Shown here: one piece after another, positions 43,602 through 52,013 of the stretch
Layout of the letters: each line of letters begins with the position of its first letter
Position numbering within the stretch: position 1 is the stretch's first letter
NCBI GenBank assembly: GCA_016192345.1
Contig: JACPUH010000021.1
Coordinates: forward strand, 1-58,522
Direction: 5' to 3'
Length of the DNA stretch: 58,522 nt
Source: Ignavibacteriales bacterium
Lineage (GTDB): Bacteria > Bacteroidota > Ignavibacteria > UBA10030
Position numbers and translations under genes: made by a program
The notes under the pieces: generated by a model
The model's input: only the letters and a program-made list of their open reading frames with translations
The model's database searches: none
What the model was told of the DNA's origin: nothing

Positions 43602-44996
43602 ATGAATTTCAAACGATGTCTTGTTCTTCTTCTCATCATTCTTGCGGTGAGTGCGCTTGCCTTCAGCCAAAAGCAGGCACCGCCGGAAGGGGGAACCCCG
43701 CGTGACTTCAAGCTCCCCCCGAAAACTGCCTTTACGCTCCCGAACGGACTCTCCGTCACGCTTGTTCCGTACGGGACAATCCCCAAGGTGACCGTTTCCG
43801 CCATCGTGCGGGCCGGGAACCTGAATGAAAAAGAAAACGAAGTCTGGCTTGCGGATATCATGGGTGATTTGATGAAGGAGGGAACGACAACCCGGAGCGC
43901 CGGGGTGATTGCCGAGGAGGCGGCTACCATGGGGGGTACCGTCAATATCAACGTCGCCCCCGACCTGACCACCATCAACGGCGATGTTTTGTCTGAATTC
44001 GGACCCAGCCTCGTTCGCCTGATCGCGGATATCCTGCGTAACCCGCTCCTGCCGGAGTCGGAGCTCACCCGGATCAAGAACGACCATATCCGGAATCTCA
44101 GCATCAGCAAATCCCAACCCGGCGCACTGACGCTGGAACGGTTCCGGCAGATGATGTATGGGGACCATCCGTACGGGCGCATTTTCCCGACGACCGAAAT
44201 GGTGCAGAATTATTCCATCGAGCAGGTGCGCTTGTTTTACAGGAACAATTTCGGCGCAGCCCGGACCAACGTGTATGTCACCGGGCGGTTCGACGCCAAG
44301 GCCATGGAAACGGCGCTCCGGCAGGCGTTTAACGGCTGGAGCAAGGGCCCCGCTCCCTTGGTCGATATCCCCAAGCCCGTCGCCCAAAAACAATTTCATC
44401 TGATCGACAGACCTGGGGCGGCGCAATCAACCATCTACGTCGGGTTGCCGGTCATCAATCCTGCGGATAAGGAGTATGTCCCGCTGCTTGTGACGAATGC
44501 GTTACTCGGAGGATCGTTCGGCTCGCGTATCACCAGCAACATTCGCGAGGACAAAGGGTACACCTACTCGCCGAGCAGCCAGATTTCTTCCCGCTACCGC
44601 GATGCGTACTGGGTGGAGGTCGCCGATGTTACCACCGATGTGACCGGCCCGTCCTTGAAGGAGATCTTCTATGAGATCAACCGCCTCCAAAACGAGCCTC
44701 CCCCGGCTGACGAGTTGAAAGGAATCCAGAACTACCTTTCCGGGACGTTCGTCCTGCAAAATTCAAGTCGCGGCGGCATCATCAACCAGCTTTCCTTCCT
44801 GAGCCTGCATGGCCTGAAGGACGACTACCTCACGAACTATGTGAAGAATGTCCACGCCGTTACCCCGAAGGATGTCCAGCGCATCACGCAAACGCAGATC
44901 CGGGATAAGGATATGACCCTGGTGATCGCGGGGGATAAAAAGAAGATCGAGGACCAGATCAAGGAATACGGGAATGTCGGAGAGACAAAAAAATAA
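43602..44996 (+). CDS. M16-family partner subunit lacking the zinc site
   Basis: It is 464 aa behind GGAAGGAG, with a signal peptide ending at LAFSQ. The M16 start (PPKTAFTLPNGLSVTLVPYG) is clear, but the position of HxxEH reads ADIMGDLMKEG, so no metal can bind. The second half carries GGSFGSRITSNIREDKGYTYS, the conserved M16 segment with the substrate-binding Arg-Tyr pair. It is the non-catalytic companion of the upstream peptidase. The ends of both are in frame and the pair is closed by a terminator. Periplasmic. Confidence 0.93.
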   Translation: MNFKRCLVLLLIILAVSALAFSQKQAPPEGGTPRDFKLPPKTAFTLPNGLSVTLVPYGTIPKVTVSAIVRAGNLNEKENEVWLADIMGDLMKEGTTTRSAGVIAEEAATMGGTVNINVAPDLTTINGDVLSEFGPSLVRLIADILRNPLLPESELTRIKNDHIRNLSISKSQPGALTLERFRQMMYGDHPYGRIFPTTEMVQNYSIEQVRLFYRNNFGAARTNVYVTGRFDAKAMETALRQAFNGWSKGPAPLVDIPKPVAQKQFHLIDRPGAAQSTIYVGLPVINPADKEYVPLLVTNALLGGSFGSRITSNIREDKGYTYSPSSQISSRYRDAYWVEVADVTTDVTGPSLKEIFYEINRLQNEPPPADELKGIQNYLSGTFVLQNSSRGGIINQLSFLSLHGLKDDYLTNYVKNVHAVTPKDVQRITQTQIRDKDMTLVIAGDKKKIEDQIKEYGNVGETKK

Positions 44997-45032
44997 GAGA
45001 GCGCGGGGTTCTTGAACGATGGAGAGCATACC

Positions 45033-45064
45033 AACGCCCGCCTGTCAAGAGATCGGCGGGCGTT
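45033..45064. terminator. Bidirectional terminator after the M16 pair
   Basis: AACGCCCGCC and GGCGGGCGTT pair over 10 bp with a 12-nt loop, between the plus-strand M16 operon and the minus-strand membrane protein gene. Confidence 0.8.
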
Positions 45065-45084
45065 TATGTATTCAGCCTCAGGAC

Positions 45085-45636
45085 CTACATGTGCGTTTCA
45101 GTAGTATCTTCCTGTACAGCTTCCTTCCGCTGTGTCTTCGCCATAAATTTCTGCAATCCCTCCCTGCTGAGAAGCAGCCACAAACCAACCCCCGTTTGTA
45201 CAGTGAAGCGCACCAGCTCGACGATCCGATCAGTCGTGAGACGTCGAATCATCGCACTATTTTCTCCTTCCACGAGGAAGAAGACCAGTACGCGCACCAT
45301 GGAGGGGATCGCATCCACAAGGACAAACATCCCAAGAACGCGGAAAGCAATAACTTGCCACTCCTGCGCCGAGAGAACTGTCTCGCCGGGGCTCCCGGTC
45401 TCCGGCAGGAAGACTCTTCCTGCAAAAAAATCGGCTTTGGTCCAAAGGATCAATCCAGCCAACGTAAGCAGGATCAGGGGACCAAAGGCTGCAACAAGAT
45501 GGGACCCCATGTCGTCACTACCGCCGGGGGACATCGTGAGAACATACGCGAATCCCCGTGTATCAGCCACCGCCAGAAGCAGTGCATAGGCCCCCAGCAG
45601 TTTGAAGCAAAGATGAGTGATTTCCCGCTTGGTCAT
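45085..45636 (-). CDS. Four-helix inner-membrane protein, unknown function
   Basis: It is 183 aa starting at the ATG five bases behind GGAGG (a GTG two codons upstream is less good). Four hydrophobic helices are visible: LCFKLLGAYALLLAVAD, HLVAAFGPLILLTLAGLILW, VIAFRVLGMFVLVDAIPSMV and VELVRFTVQTGVGLWLLLS. The ends are polar and the C-terminus is charged (QRKEAVQEDTTETH). There is no motif I recognise. It stands 35 bp upstream of nothing on its own strand and is preceded by the amidase gene (minus), with which it may be co-transcribed. Confidence 0.75.
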   Translation of the reverse strand: MTKREITHLCFKLLGAYALLLAVADTRGFAYVLTMSPGGSDDMGSHLVAAFGPLILLTLAGLILWTKADFFAGRVFLPETGSPGETVLSAQEWQVIAFRVLGMFVLVDAIPSMVRVLVFFLVEGENSAMIRRLTTDRIVELVRFTVQTGVGLWLLLSREGLQKFMAKTQRKEAVQEDTTETHM

Positions 45637-45671
45637 AACCACCTCCCAATCGGATGAATGGTGAGCCAGGG

Positions 45672-47339
45672 TTACTCAAGAAGTGATGGATGTTTCCGAT
45701 GATGATCCGTTGCATCCTGATATGCCTTCGCCACGGCAAGGAGCGTTGCTTCACCGAATAATTTACCCTGAAAGGTAATGCTCGTCGGCGTATTCTCCGC
45801 AGTAAACCCATGGGGTAACACAACGCACGGATGTCCCGTGAGATTGGTGAGCAGCAAATTATTCCCTCCAAACGAAGGAGCTACGTACACATCGATCTCC
45901 TTCATGATCTTCTCCATCTCCTGCACCAGGAGGTAACGCACCCGGCTTGCCTGGATGTATTCAACGGCAGGGATGAAGCGCGCCGAGCGAAACGAGTTCG
46001 GCCACCCCCCTTTCCCCTGCCGGACCAGCAAGCTGTCCCGGCCGCTTCTTGTGAGATCATCAAAGGCTGCCGCAGCCTCGGCGCTGAGTATGTAGGAAAG
46101 GTTGCCCACGGGAAGATTGGGCAACGTAATAGGCACAAGCTTTGCGCCTAGCCCTTGCAGGACGGCAAGAACGGTGTCGTTATGCGCCTTGTTGGCCCGG
46201 GCGCTGTCGAACTCCATTTTCAGGTAACCGATCCGGAGCTTGCGGAGATCCACCTTCGGGTCGTAGTTGAACGGCGCATCAATCAGGGTTTGATCGGTTT
46301 CGTCCGTTCCCTGAATCGCCCGAAAAACAAGGGCACAATCCTCCACCGTCCGACAGATGGGACCGATCTTATCCATAGACCAGCTCAGCGCCATCGCTCC
46401 GGTCCGGCTGACCCGGCCATATGTCGGCCTGAGTCCCGTTGTTCCGCACCGCGTAGAAGGGGAGACAATCGAGCCCCATGTTTCCGTCCCGATGGCAAAG
46501 CCCACGAGTCCGGCCGCCGTTGAGGAAGCTGATCCTGCCGAGGAGCCGCTCGATCCCTGCTTATAGTTCCATGGGTTGCGTGTCATGCCGCCGAACCAGA
46601 TATCCCCCAACGCCAGCGAACCCATCGTCAGCTTGGCGACCAACACTGCTCCCGCATTCTCCAGTTTCTTGATCACCGTGGCATCTTCCCCGAACACTTG
46701 GTCTTTATAGGGGGGAGCGCCCCACGTGGTCGGATATCCCTTTACCGAGAGAAGATCCTTGGCTCCGTAAGGAATTCCATGCAAGGTGCCGCGGTATGTT
46801 CCGGCTGCGATCTCCGCGTCGGCCCGGCGCGCCTGCTGCATCGCAAGATCCTCTGTCAACGTCACAACACATTCGAGTTTTGGACCGTACCGTTTCAGCC
46901 TGCCCAAATACATGCCTGTTAACTCCACGGAGGTCACTTGTTTTGTCCGGATCAATTCTGCGAGCTGGCCAACAGAATAAAAAGCGACCTCTTCAAGATT
47001 TGCCGGCCTTTTTGTTCCTTTGGAGGAACTCATCTTGAATGGTTTATTGACCGTCCCGATCTTCATGCCCGCAGGGATCGGGTTGAATTGGAATGCCGGT
47101 GGGATGCTGTTCTTCAGACCAACCTTCCGAATTGCCTCATAGCTGTTCTGGTAGTTGTTGATGTTGTTCATCATCGAATCGCGTTTCGCGTCGTTCAGGG
47201 TCAGTCCTGCAATTTTCTCCGCATGCTCAACATCCTCCTTGGTCACCTTCCTGGGACCCTCCTGCAGATACGCTCCCAGCAAAAAGCACCCTGCACATGC
47301 GGCAAGGATCGCGCTCCTGTGAAGAAACGTTCGTTTCAT
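45672..47339 (-). CDS. Exported amidase of the amidase-signature family
   Basis: It is 555 aa with an N-terminal hydrophobic signal (SAILAACAGCFLLGAYL), possibly a lipobox-like AGC. A linker of about 90 residues precedes the amidase-signature core: YGAKDLLS (catalytic Lys), GSSGSSAGSASSTAAG (the signature with the cis-Ser) and GTETWGSIVSPS (nucleophile Ser), followed by GLRPTYGRVSRTGA. These enzymes hydrolyse amides with a Ser-cisSer-Lys triad. It resembles GatA but lacks the GatB/C partners here. Substrate could be peptide amides or cell-wall amides. It is in line with the following membrane-protein gene, 9 bp apart. Confidence 0.92.
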   Translation of the reverse strand: MKRTFLHRSAILAACAGCFLLGAYLQEGPRKVTKEDVEHAEKIAGLTLNDAKRDSMMNNINNYQNSYEAIRKVGLKNSIPPAFQFNPIPAGMKIGTVNKPFKMSSSKGTKRPANLEEVAFYSVGQLAELIRTKQVTSVELTGMYLGRLKRYGPKLECVVTLTEDLAMQQARRADAEIAAGTYRGTLHGIPYGAKDLLSVKGYPTTWGAPPYKDQVFGEDATVIKKLENAGAVLVAKLTMGSLALGDIWFGGMTRNPWNYKQGSSGSSAGSASSTAAGLVGFAIGTETWGSIVSPSTRCGTTGLRPTYGRVSRTGAMALSWSMDKIGPICRTVEDCALVFRAIQGTDETDQTLIDAPFNYDPKVDLRKLRIGYLKMEFDSARANKAHNDTVLAVLQGLGAKLVPITLPNLPVGNLSYILSAEAAAAFDDLTRSGRDSLLVRQGKGGWPNSFRSARFIPAVEYIQASRVRYLLVQEMEKIMKEIDVYVAPSFGGNNLLLTNLTGHPCVVLPHGFTAENTPTSITFQGKLFGEATLLAVAKAYQDATDHHRKHPSLLE

Positions 47340-47348
47340 ATCCTCTCC

Positions 47349-48179
47349 TTATTCCGGTTTGGGTTGAACGGTTTGTTGTTGATCCTGGGTAGTGTAATCA
47401 AGTTCCGAGCCGAGCATGCTGTGAGGGATGAGATAGACAAGGAGGAGTACGAGCGACGCTCCAAGCGCCCAGGCCCGGCTATGGCGTCTCCGGTGAATTG
47501 CCATCAGGGCAACAAGCCACCCTGCCAAGGCCACCGCCGTTTTGTTGTCCGTCAGGTCGGTCCCGAACGGCCAGCCGGTCCACCACGCGTTGAAAGCATG
47601 CCATTGCATCGCCGGGCCGAGCAGGAGCCCTCCGAGAAAGAGGAGTCCCACCGTCCAGGAAGCGAGCTTTTTCAGGTTGGGCCCGGAGTTGAAGAATTCC
47701 AACCCTGTACGCGACGAGAAGAGCATTGCGCTGAACATGATAATGACATGCGGGATGAGAATCCACATCGGGACCGCTCCTTTGAATCGGATCGTCACCG
47801 GCTCCGCCGCCGGCACGGTTTCCGTCAATTCTCCCTTGGTCAGCCGGACCCTGTACTGCAGCTTTCCCGCCGGTAGCTGATGTGGAAGCATGGCCGACAG
47901 TACGCCATCGTGAAGGAGCATAGATTCAGAACGCCAGGAATCGGCGGTCTTGAACCGTCTCCAATCAAGAACCCCCCGGATTTGATCGTCGTTCGTCCTG
48001 ATCGATATGGAGACATCCGAATCGCCGCCATGGCTCCGGTCGAATTTGAACGGGATCGCTACTCCGCCGAGCGTGCATGATCCGGAGACTGGATAACTCG
48101 GTCCGGTAACGCGTTGATAGAAGGCAATTAAAAGTGTAAGAGCAAACGAGAGCATCCACAACAGCTTAGCGCGATTCAT
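47349..48179 (-). CDS. Polytopic membrane protein with an N-terminal extracytoplasmic domain
   Basis: It is 276 aa. The first helix is LLWMLSFALTLLIAFYQ; a strand-rich domain follows (about 30-130) with CTLGGVAIPFKFDRSH, SDVSISIRTNDDQIRGVLDWR and KLQYRVRLTKGELTETVP; four helices (IPHVIIMFSAMLFSS, WTVGLLFLGGLLLGP, TAVALAGWLVALMAI, ALGASLVLLLVYLIPH) follow. I do not recognise a named family, but the architecture recurs in Bacteroidota/Ignavibacteria. It starts 9 bp after the amidase gene on the minus strand (or the amidase follows it, by direction), so a shared operon is likely. Confidence 0.7.
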   Translation of the reverse strand: MNRAKLLWMLSFALTLLIAFYQRVTGPSYPVSGSCTLGGVAIPFKFDRSHGGDSDVSISIRTNDDQIRGVLDWRRFKTADSWRSESMLLHDGVLSAMLPHQLPAGKLQYRVRLTKGELTETVPAAEPVTIRFKGAVPMWILIPHVIIMFSAMLFSSRTGLEFFNSGPNLKKLASWTVGLLFLGGLLLGPAMQWHAFNAWWTGWPFGTDLTDNKTAVALAGWLVALMAIHRRRHSRAWALGASLVLLLVYLIPHSMLGSELDYTTQDQQQTVQPKPE

Positions 48180-48212
48180 CGGATTATCGTTGGAAGGGAG
48201 ACGAATGAAGAG

Positions 48213-48626
48213 TTACTTCTGCAATGAAAGGTATTCTTTGAGCGGATCGAACACATATTCGGTCCAGCCGTTCTTGTGGTTCTTCAGTTCTTTTGGATTC
48301 GGAAAATTGGAGTGCGTGAGCCTGACCTTCGTTCCTGACCTCGATTTCGTCAGGGAGTACGTAACAAGGGATGCTTCGGCTCTGTCGGGCCAATCGCCGG
48401 GAAGCCAGGTATAGGAGAGAGATTCGTCGGGCTTGAATATTCTTACCCTGCCTTTGACCCAGCCATCGAACATTTCAACTCTTCCTCCAACCCGCGGTTC
48501 CACTTTTCCCCGCTGGCCGGACCATTGAGAGATGACCTTGGCGTCGGTCAAGGCACGAAAGACTTCCCGGGGATCCGCCGGGAGAAGAACGGTTATCTGG
48601 AACGATTCGGATTTCGTGGTACCCAT
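48213..48626 (-). CDS. SRPBCC/AHSA1-type START-like protein
   Basis: It is 137 aa. The AHSA1 order is clear: FQITVLLPADPREVFRALTDAKVISQWSGQ, then VEPRVGGRVEMFDGWVKGRV, YTWLPGDWPDRAEASLVTYS, the VRLTHSNFP strand and the C-terminal helix (WTEYVFDPLKEYLSLQ). The fold binds a hydrophobic ligand; function unknown. It has no clear operon partner; its stop is 30 bp upstream of the next gene by transcription. Compare with the divergent paralogue at 9.9 kb. Confidence 0.88.
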   Translation of the reverse strand: MGTTKSESFQITVLLPADPREVFRALTDAKVISQWSGQRGKVEPRVGGRVEMFDGWVKGRVRIFKPDESLSYTWLPGDWPDRAEASLVTYSLTKSRSGTKVRLTHSNFPNPKELKNHKNGWTEYVFDPLKEYLSLQK

Positions 48627-48645
48627 AGTCCTCCTCTAGCGTAGT

Positions 48646-48915
48646 TCAATGGTGATAATCTCGATGATAGTCCCCTATTGTTGGAAGCTTGCTTGACGTG
48701 AAGCGTATAAACAGGTCGTGTTTCTGAAAAGCCGGGGGAGGGTTGACGGGTTTGTAGCTCTTTCCGTCGTCGCCCTGGATGCCATAGAATCCACCTTCCA
48801 GCGCGATGAAAAGTAATTTCCCGGTTTAGTTGATCGCCGTCTCATCGGCACAAGCAAAGAGACAGAGCAGAAGAAGTAATCCCGCGATCACGAGCCATCG
48901 GTGGTTCAATTTCAT
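48646..48915 (-). pseudogene. Small lipoprotein gene interrupted by an in-frame TAA
   Basis: Reading the minus strand from an ATG, the frame gives MKLNHRWLVIAGLLLLLCLF with a lipobox-like LFAC (Cys22), then ETAIN, a TAA stop (48828-48826), and continues uninterrupted for 59 codons with TGKLLFIALEGGFYGIQGDD, then GKSYKPVN and AFQKHDLFIRF to a normal TGA. The part after the stop carries the recognisable small-lipoprotein core LEGGFYGIxGDDGKxYxPxN. All 90 codons stay in one frame, so a single nonsense change in an otherwise intact gene is the simplest reading; it could also be a sequencing error or stop readthrough. Confidence 0.7.
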
Positions 48916-48999
48916 TCTCCTGTTCTGCATGGAATGAACGGGGAAAGGTACTCTTTTCTGCACAAAAATTCACCCAGGAGACGGGACTCCAGCCGCATA

Positions 49000-49036
49000 A
49001 AAAAAACCGCCTCCGAGAAACGGATGGGCGGCTTAA
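49000..49036 (-). terminator. Terminator after the small exported protein gene
   Basis: On the minus strand CCGCC and GGCGG enclose an inner ATCCG/CGGA pairing and are followed by T8. It serves the gene ending at 49059. Confidence 0.75.
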
Positions 49037-49058
49037 GAACAATCAGGCTTGGCCGGGT

Positions 49059-49547
49059 CTATTCGAGACCGAGCTTCACCATGGCTTTTTTATGCTCTGC
49101 CGCCGCCTTGGTTGTATTCTCATAGATGGTTCCGGCGAGTTCCTTCACCACCGCAAGATCGATTGACTTCTTTTTCAATTCTCCCCGGAGTGCTTTAACG
49201 GCTTCGGTTGCCTTGAGATGGGTTTGGAGAATCAGATTATGGTTCTCCTGGATTCCCTCCTTTTCCAAGTCGGAGTACGTTTTATGCATCATCACATGGT
49301 CGAGGCGTGCATTCTCCAGTGATCGTTCCATCTCTTCAACATGTTGCCCGGCAATATCCATATTGAGTTTGTGCGGCAGGGTTGTTTGTTCCTGCAAGGC
49401 CTTCGCGTGATCTGCGGTATGCCAGAATTCGAGGGAGAAGGCCCGGTGATATTCCTCCCCCCTTCCTTCCACGGTGCGCGGTTGACTGAAGGCCGGAAGA
49501 GCTGCCACGAAGAGAAAGAGGAGTGAAAGAAACATATGTCTGGTCAT
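49059..49547 (-). CDS. Small exported helical protein, unknown function
   Basis: It is 162 aa with a signal peptide (MTRHMFLSLLFLFVAALPAFSQ). The mature part is almost all helical and rich in His, Glu and Lys (HTADHAKALQEQTTLPHKLN, HVEEMERSLENARLDHVMMH, THLKATEAVKALRGELKKKS). The His spacing (HxxxxH, HxxxH pairs) suggests a four-helix bundle that could bind metal, similar in style to DUF4142-type bundles, but I do not name it. A terminator follows and no partner gene is adjacent. Promoter not identified. Confidence 0.7.
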   Translation of the reverse strand: MTRHMFLSLLFLFVAALPAFSQPRTVEGRGEEYHRAFSLEFWHTADHAKALQEQTTLPHKLNMDIAGQHVEEMERSLENARLDHVMMHKTYSDLEKEGIQENHNLILQTHLKATEAVKALRGELKKKSIDLAVVKELAGTIYENTTKAAAEHKKAMVKLGLE

Positions 49548-49783
49548 ATGAGTATCCTTTCGGTGTAGTGAGATAAAGATCTCCTTACGCGATGTTCTAT
49601 ACGATTTCGTCTGTCAATCTTTGTACCATCTCCTGACCCGCGGCAGAGTGTGAAATCGGAGCGAACAACGGGGAAATCGATTCCCGGAATCGAAACTCGT
49701 CTCCTGCATTATTACATTGGCGAGAATTATTCCCGAATTCCGGAAGGAAAACGCGTTGGCTCGATAGGGGCTTTGAAGGGTTC

Positions 49784-49827
49784 TTGACAAAGCGCCTTCA
49801 ATATATTAAATTTGAATAATTCAAATT
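49784..49827 (+). promoter_or_regulatory. Promoter with overlapping MarR-type palindromic operator
   Basis: TTGACA (49784-49789) and TAAATT (49807-49812) are 17 bp apart, a good sigma-70-like spacing. The perfect 19-bp palindrome AATTTGAATAATTCAAATT (49809-49827) covers the -10 element and the region to the ATG of the marR gene. This arrangement fits autorepression by the encoded MarR protein. Confidence 0.75.
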
Positions 49828-49839
49828 CAAAATAATACA

Positions 49840-50292
49840 ATGAAAACAACAAAACGTTATGGGAAGAAAGCGGAGGGCGCGCTCGGCCTGTGGGTGAAGT
49901 TGGCCCGGGCCTACCACACCTTTGCCCACTACACGGCGGAGGACATACGCTCCACCGGTCTTACGCAACCCCAATTCGGTGCTTTAGAGAGTCTCGGACA
50001 CCTGGGGTCGATGCAGATCGGGGAACTCTGCCGCAAGCAACTCGTCAGTGGCGGCAATATGACCGTCGTGGTCGATAACCTTGAAAAAGATGGCCTCGTA
50101 GAACGTGTCCCCCACGCCGAAGACCGGAGAGCCATTATTGTCCGACTGACAGCCAAGGGAAAGAAGTTGTTTGAGGATACCTTCCCGAAACATGCTCAGT
50201 ACGTTGCAAAAATAGCCTCAGTCCTCACGGAGCAGGAACAAGAAGATCTCTCCCGATTGTTAAAGAAACTCGGAACCGGTTTGCACCAATAA
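49840..50292 (+). CDS. MarR-family regulator (MhqR-like)
   Basis: It is 150 aa. The winged helix-turn-helix shows LTQPQFGALESLGHLGSMQIGELCRKQLVSGGNMTVVVDNLEKDGLVER, then the wing RVPHAEDRRAIIVRLTAKGKKLFE with the DRR tip, and dimerising end helices. As a MarR protein it should repress until a small ligand or thiol-reactive compound binds. The genes behind it (thioredoxin, two VOC dioxygenase-type proteins, YceI) copy the content of MhqR/YodB regulons of quinone and electrophile resistance. A palindrome at its promoter makes autoregulation likely. Cys62 in ELCRKQ could be a redox sensor. Confidence 0.9.
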   Translation: MKTTKRYGKKAEGALGLWVKLARAYHTFAHYTAEDIRSTGLTQPQFGALESLGHLGSMQIGELCRKQLVSGGNMTVVVDNLEKDGLVERVPHAEDRRAIIVRLTAKGKKLFEDTFPKHAQYVAKIASVLTEQEQEDLSRLLKKLGTGLHQ

Positions 50293-50304
50293 AGGGAAAA
50301 ATCC

Positions 50305-50640
50305 ATGAAACCTCTTGTCGTCACCGATTCAACATTCTCCAGCGAAGTGCTCGAAAGCAAACAACTCACCGTCGTCGATTTCTGGGCCGCATGGTGCGGA
50401 CCATGCAGGATGATCGCCCCTATGGTGGATCAATTGGCCGGACAATACGGCAGCACCGTCAAGTTCACCAAGCTGAATGTCGATGAAAACACGGACACGG
50501 CCGCCACCTATGGCGTGCGAAGTATTCCGACCTTGTTGTTCTTTCGGGATGGAGCAGTCGTCGACCGGATTGTCGGACTGCATCCCCACTACGTCCTGGA
50601 AGACCATGTCGTGAAACAGAACACTCTTATTGTACAATAA
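50305..50640 (+). CDS. trxA: Thioredoxin
   Basis: It is 111 aa. The active site WCGPCRM has Cys31 and Cys34 in the standard strand-loop-helix context (TVVDFWAAWCGPC); later VRSIPTLLFFRDG has the conserved cis-Pro, and the FDxxV-like segment at the end is present. It is a protein disulfide reductase, cytoplasmic, that can regenerate ArsC and MsrA as well as act on electrophile-modified thiols. It is the second gene of the MarR-headed operon, 12 bp behind the regulator. Whether it is the main thioredoxin of the cell or a dedicated stress copy cannot be told. Confidence 0.97.
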   Translation: MKPLVVTDSTFSSEVLESKQLTVVDFWAAWCGPCRMIAPMVDQLAGQYGSTVKFTKLNVDENTDTAATYGVRSIPTLLFFRDGAVVDRIVGLHPHYVLEDHVVKQNTLIVQ

Positions 50641-50669
50641 CGACAGACGAAGCAAGCAGAAGAAATCGT

Positions 50670-51614
50670 ATGAAACACCCTCTCCTCGGAATCCATCATG
50701 TGACCGCTCTTGCCAGCGATCCGCAGCAGAACGTCAACTTCTATACGAAGATCTTGGGCCTGCGACTGGTAAAGAAAACGGTCAATTTCGATGCACCCGA
50801 TGTGTACCATTTGTACTACGGGGATGAAACAGGAAGACCGGGAACAATTCTGACCTTTTTTCCCTTTTTGAATGCGGCTCCCGGGAAACGGGGCGTGGGG
50901 GAGATTGGGGTTGTCTCTTTTGCCGTTCCCGGGGATTCAGCGGGCTTCTGGGCGGAACATCTTTCAAAGCATGGCGTCGATTTTGATGGACCGACACGGC
51001 GATTCGATGAAGAGGTCTTCTCGTTCCTGGATCCCGATGGCATGCGGGTGGAGTTGGTCTTTACGGAGGGGGTGGAAGCCCGTTCGTATTGGTCCGGCGG
51101 CTCCATCCCGCGCGAGTATGCAATTCGAGGGTTTGCCGGCGTCACCCTTTGGATTGCCCATTCCGAAAGCACCGCAAGGCTGCTCGTCGAGGTGATGGGG
51201 TTCTCTCTGGTAGAAACGCGAGGACCGAAAACACGCTATGGGATCGGCGCAGGTCCGGACCGGGTTGCCGTCGACCTGATCACAGAACCCACCATGTCTT
51301 CCGCGCGGCAGTCGGCCGGCTCTGTCCACCACATCGCCTGGCGCGTGGCATCGGATGAAGGACAGCATGCATGGCGACAAACGATCGCCGACAACAACCT
51401 GCACGTTACCGATGTTCTTGACCGAAACTATTTTCGATCGATCTATTTTCGCGAACCCGGGGGAGTTCTGTTCGAGGTCGCAACCGACCACCCGGGATTT
51501 ACCATCGATGAACCCGTTGATGTACTGGGGAGCCATTTGAAATTGCCTCCTTGGCTTGAAGCGGATCGCACGGAACTGGAGCGGGCTCTTCCGCCGATCG
51601 TGCTCCCCCGGTGA
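50670..51614 (+). CDS. Ring-cleaving VOC dioxygenase, MhqO/MhqA-like
   Basis: It is 314 aa with two VOC modules. The first begins HPLLGIHHVTALASDPQQNVNFYTKILGLRLVKKTVNF, the second FAGVTLWIAHSESTARLLVEVMGF. The three Fe ligands are His in GIHHVT, His in VHHIAW and Glu in LFEVATDH, as in PcpA/MhqO hydroquinone dioxygenases. RGPKTRYGIGAGPDRVAVDL is typical of the MhqA/O class. It probably opens the ring of a hydroquinone or quinone-glutathione adduct in the detoxification regulated by the upstream MarR. Position 29 bp behind trxA. Confidence 0.9.
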   Translation: MKHPLLGIHHVTALASDPQQNVNFYTKILGLRLVKKTVNFDAPDVYHLYYGDETGRPGTILTFFPFLNAAPGKRGVGEIGVVSFAVPGDSAGFWAEHLSKHGVDFDGPTRRFDEEVFSFLDPDGMRVELVFTEGVEARSYWSGGSIPREYAIRGFAGVTLWIAHSESTARLLVEVMGFSLVETRGPKTRYGIGAGPDRVAVDLITEPTMSSARQSAGSVHHIAWRVASDEGQHAWRQTIADNNLHVTDVLDRNYFRSIYFREPGGVLFEVATDHPGFTIDEPVDVLGSHLKLPPWLEADRTELERALPPIVLPR

Positions 51615-51705
51615 TATTGATCCTCCCTTAACCACTCCGGGCTTGGTTCATAAAGAAGGGCTGCACGGAAAAAATCAATTTGTCTTTTATCACAAGGAAA
51701 ACCCT

Positions 51706-52002
51706 ATGACACACTTTATGGTTGATATCGATCTCCCCTCAAGCCCTTCGCTTGAGTTCCTTTCCCTTATTCCCTCCCAGCGCGCACACGCGAATACACT
51801 GATGGGAGAGGGCGTGCTATTAAGCTACAGCCTGTCTCTTGACCGTTCCAAGCTCTGGATGGTCATGACAGCCCGATCGGCTGATGAAGCAACAGCGCTG
51901 GTGTCCAGGTTTCCCTTGTTTGCTTTTTTCCGGACCACGATCCATCCGCTGATGTTCCATAACGGCCTTACGTTGTCCTTGACGAAGGTTTCCTTGAACT
52001 GA
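51706..52002 (+). CDS. Small YciI/muconolactone-isomerase-like protein
   Basis: It is 98 aa, starting at the ATG behind AAGGAAAA; a longer in-frame start exists but lacks conservation. The sequence (HFMVDIDLPSSPSLEFLSLIPSQRAHANTLMGEG, LLSYSLSLDRSKLWMVMTARS, DEATALVSRFPLFAFFRTTIHPLMF) has the ferredoxin-like order of small isomerase or dimerising stress proteins. In Bacteroidota this short protein is often placed between VOC dioxygenases. It lies between two VOC genes of the operon, coupled by 11 bp to the next. No catalytic residue assigned. Confidence 0.7.
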   Translation: MTHFMVDIDLPSSPSLEFLSLIPSQRAHANTLMGEGVLLSYSLSLDRSKLWMVMTARSADEATALVSRFPLFAFFRTTIHPLMFHNGLTLSLTKVSLN

Positions 52003-52013
52003 CGAGGCACCCT

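Noticed and set aside
42253..44426. Two long minus-strand open frames over the M16 genes
   Set aside because: Shadow frames of the two M16 genes; no signal, domain or ribosome site.
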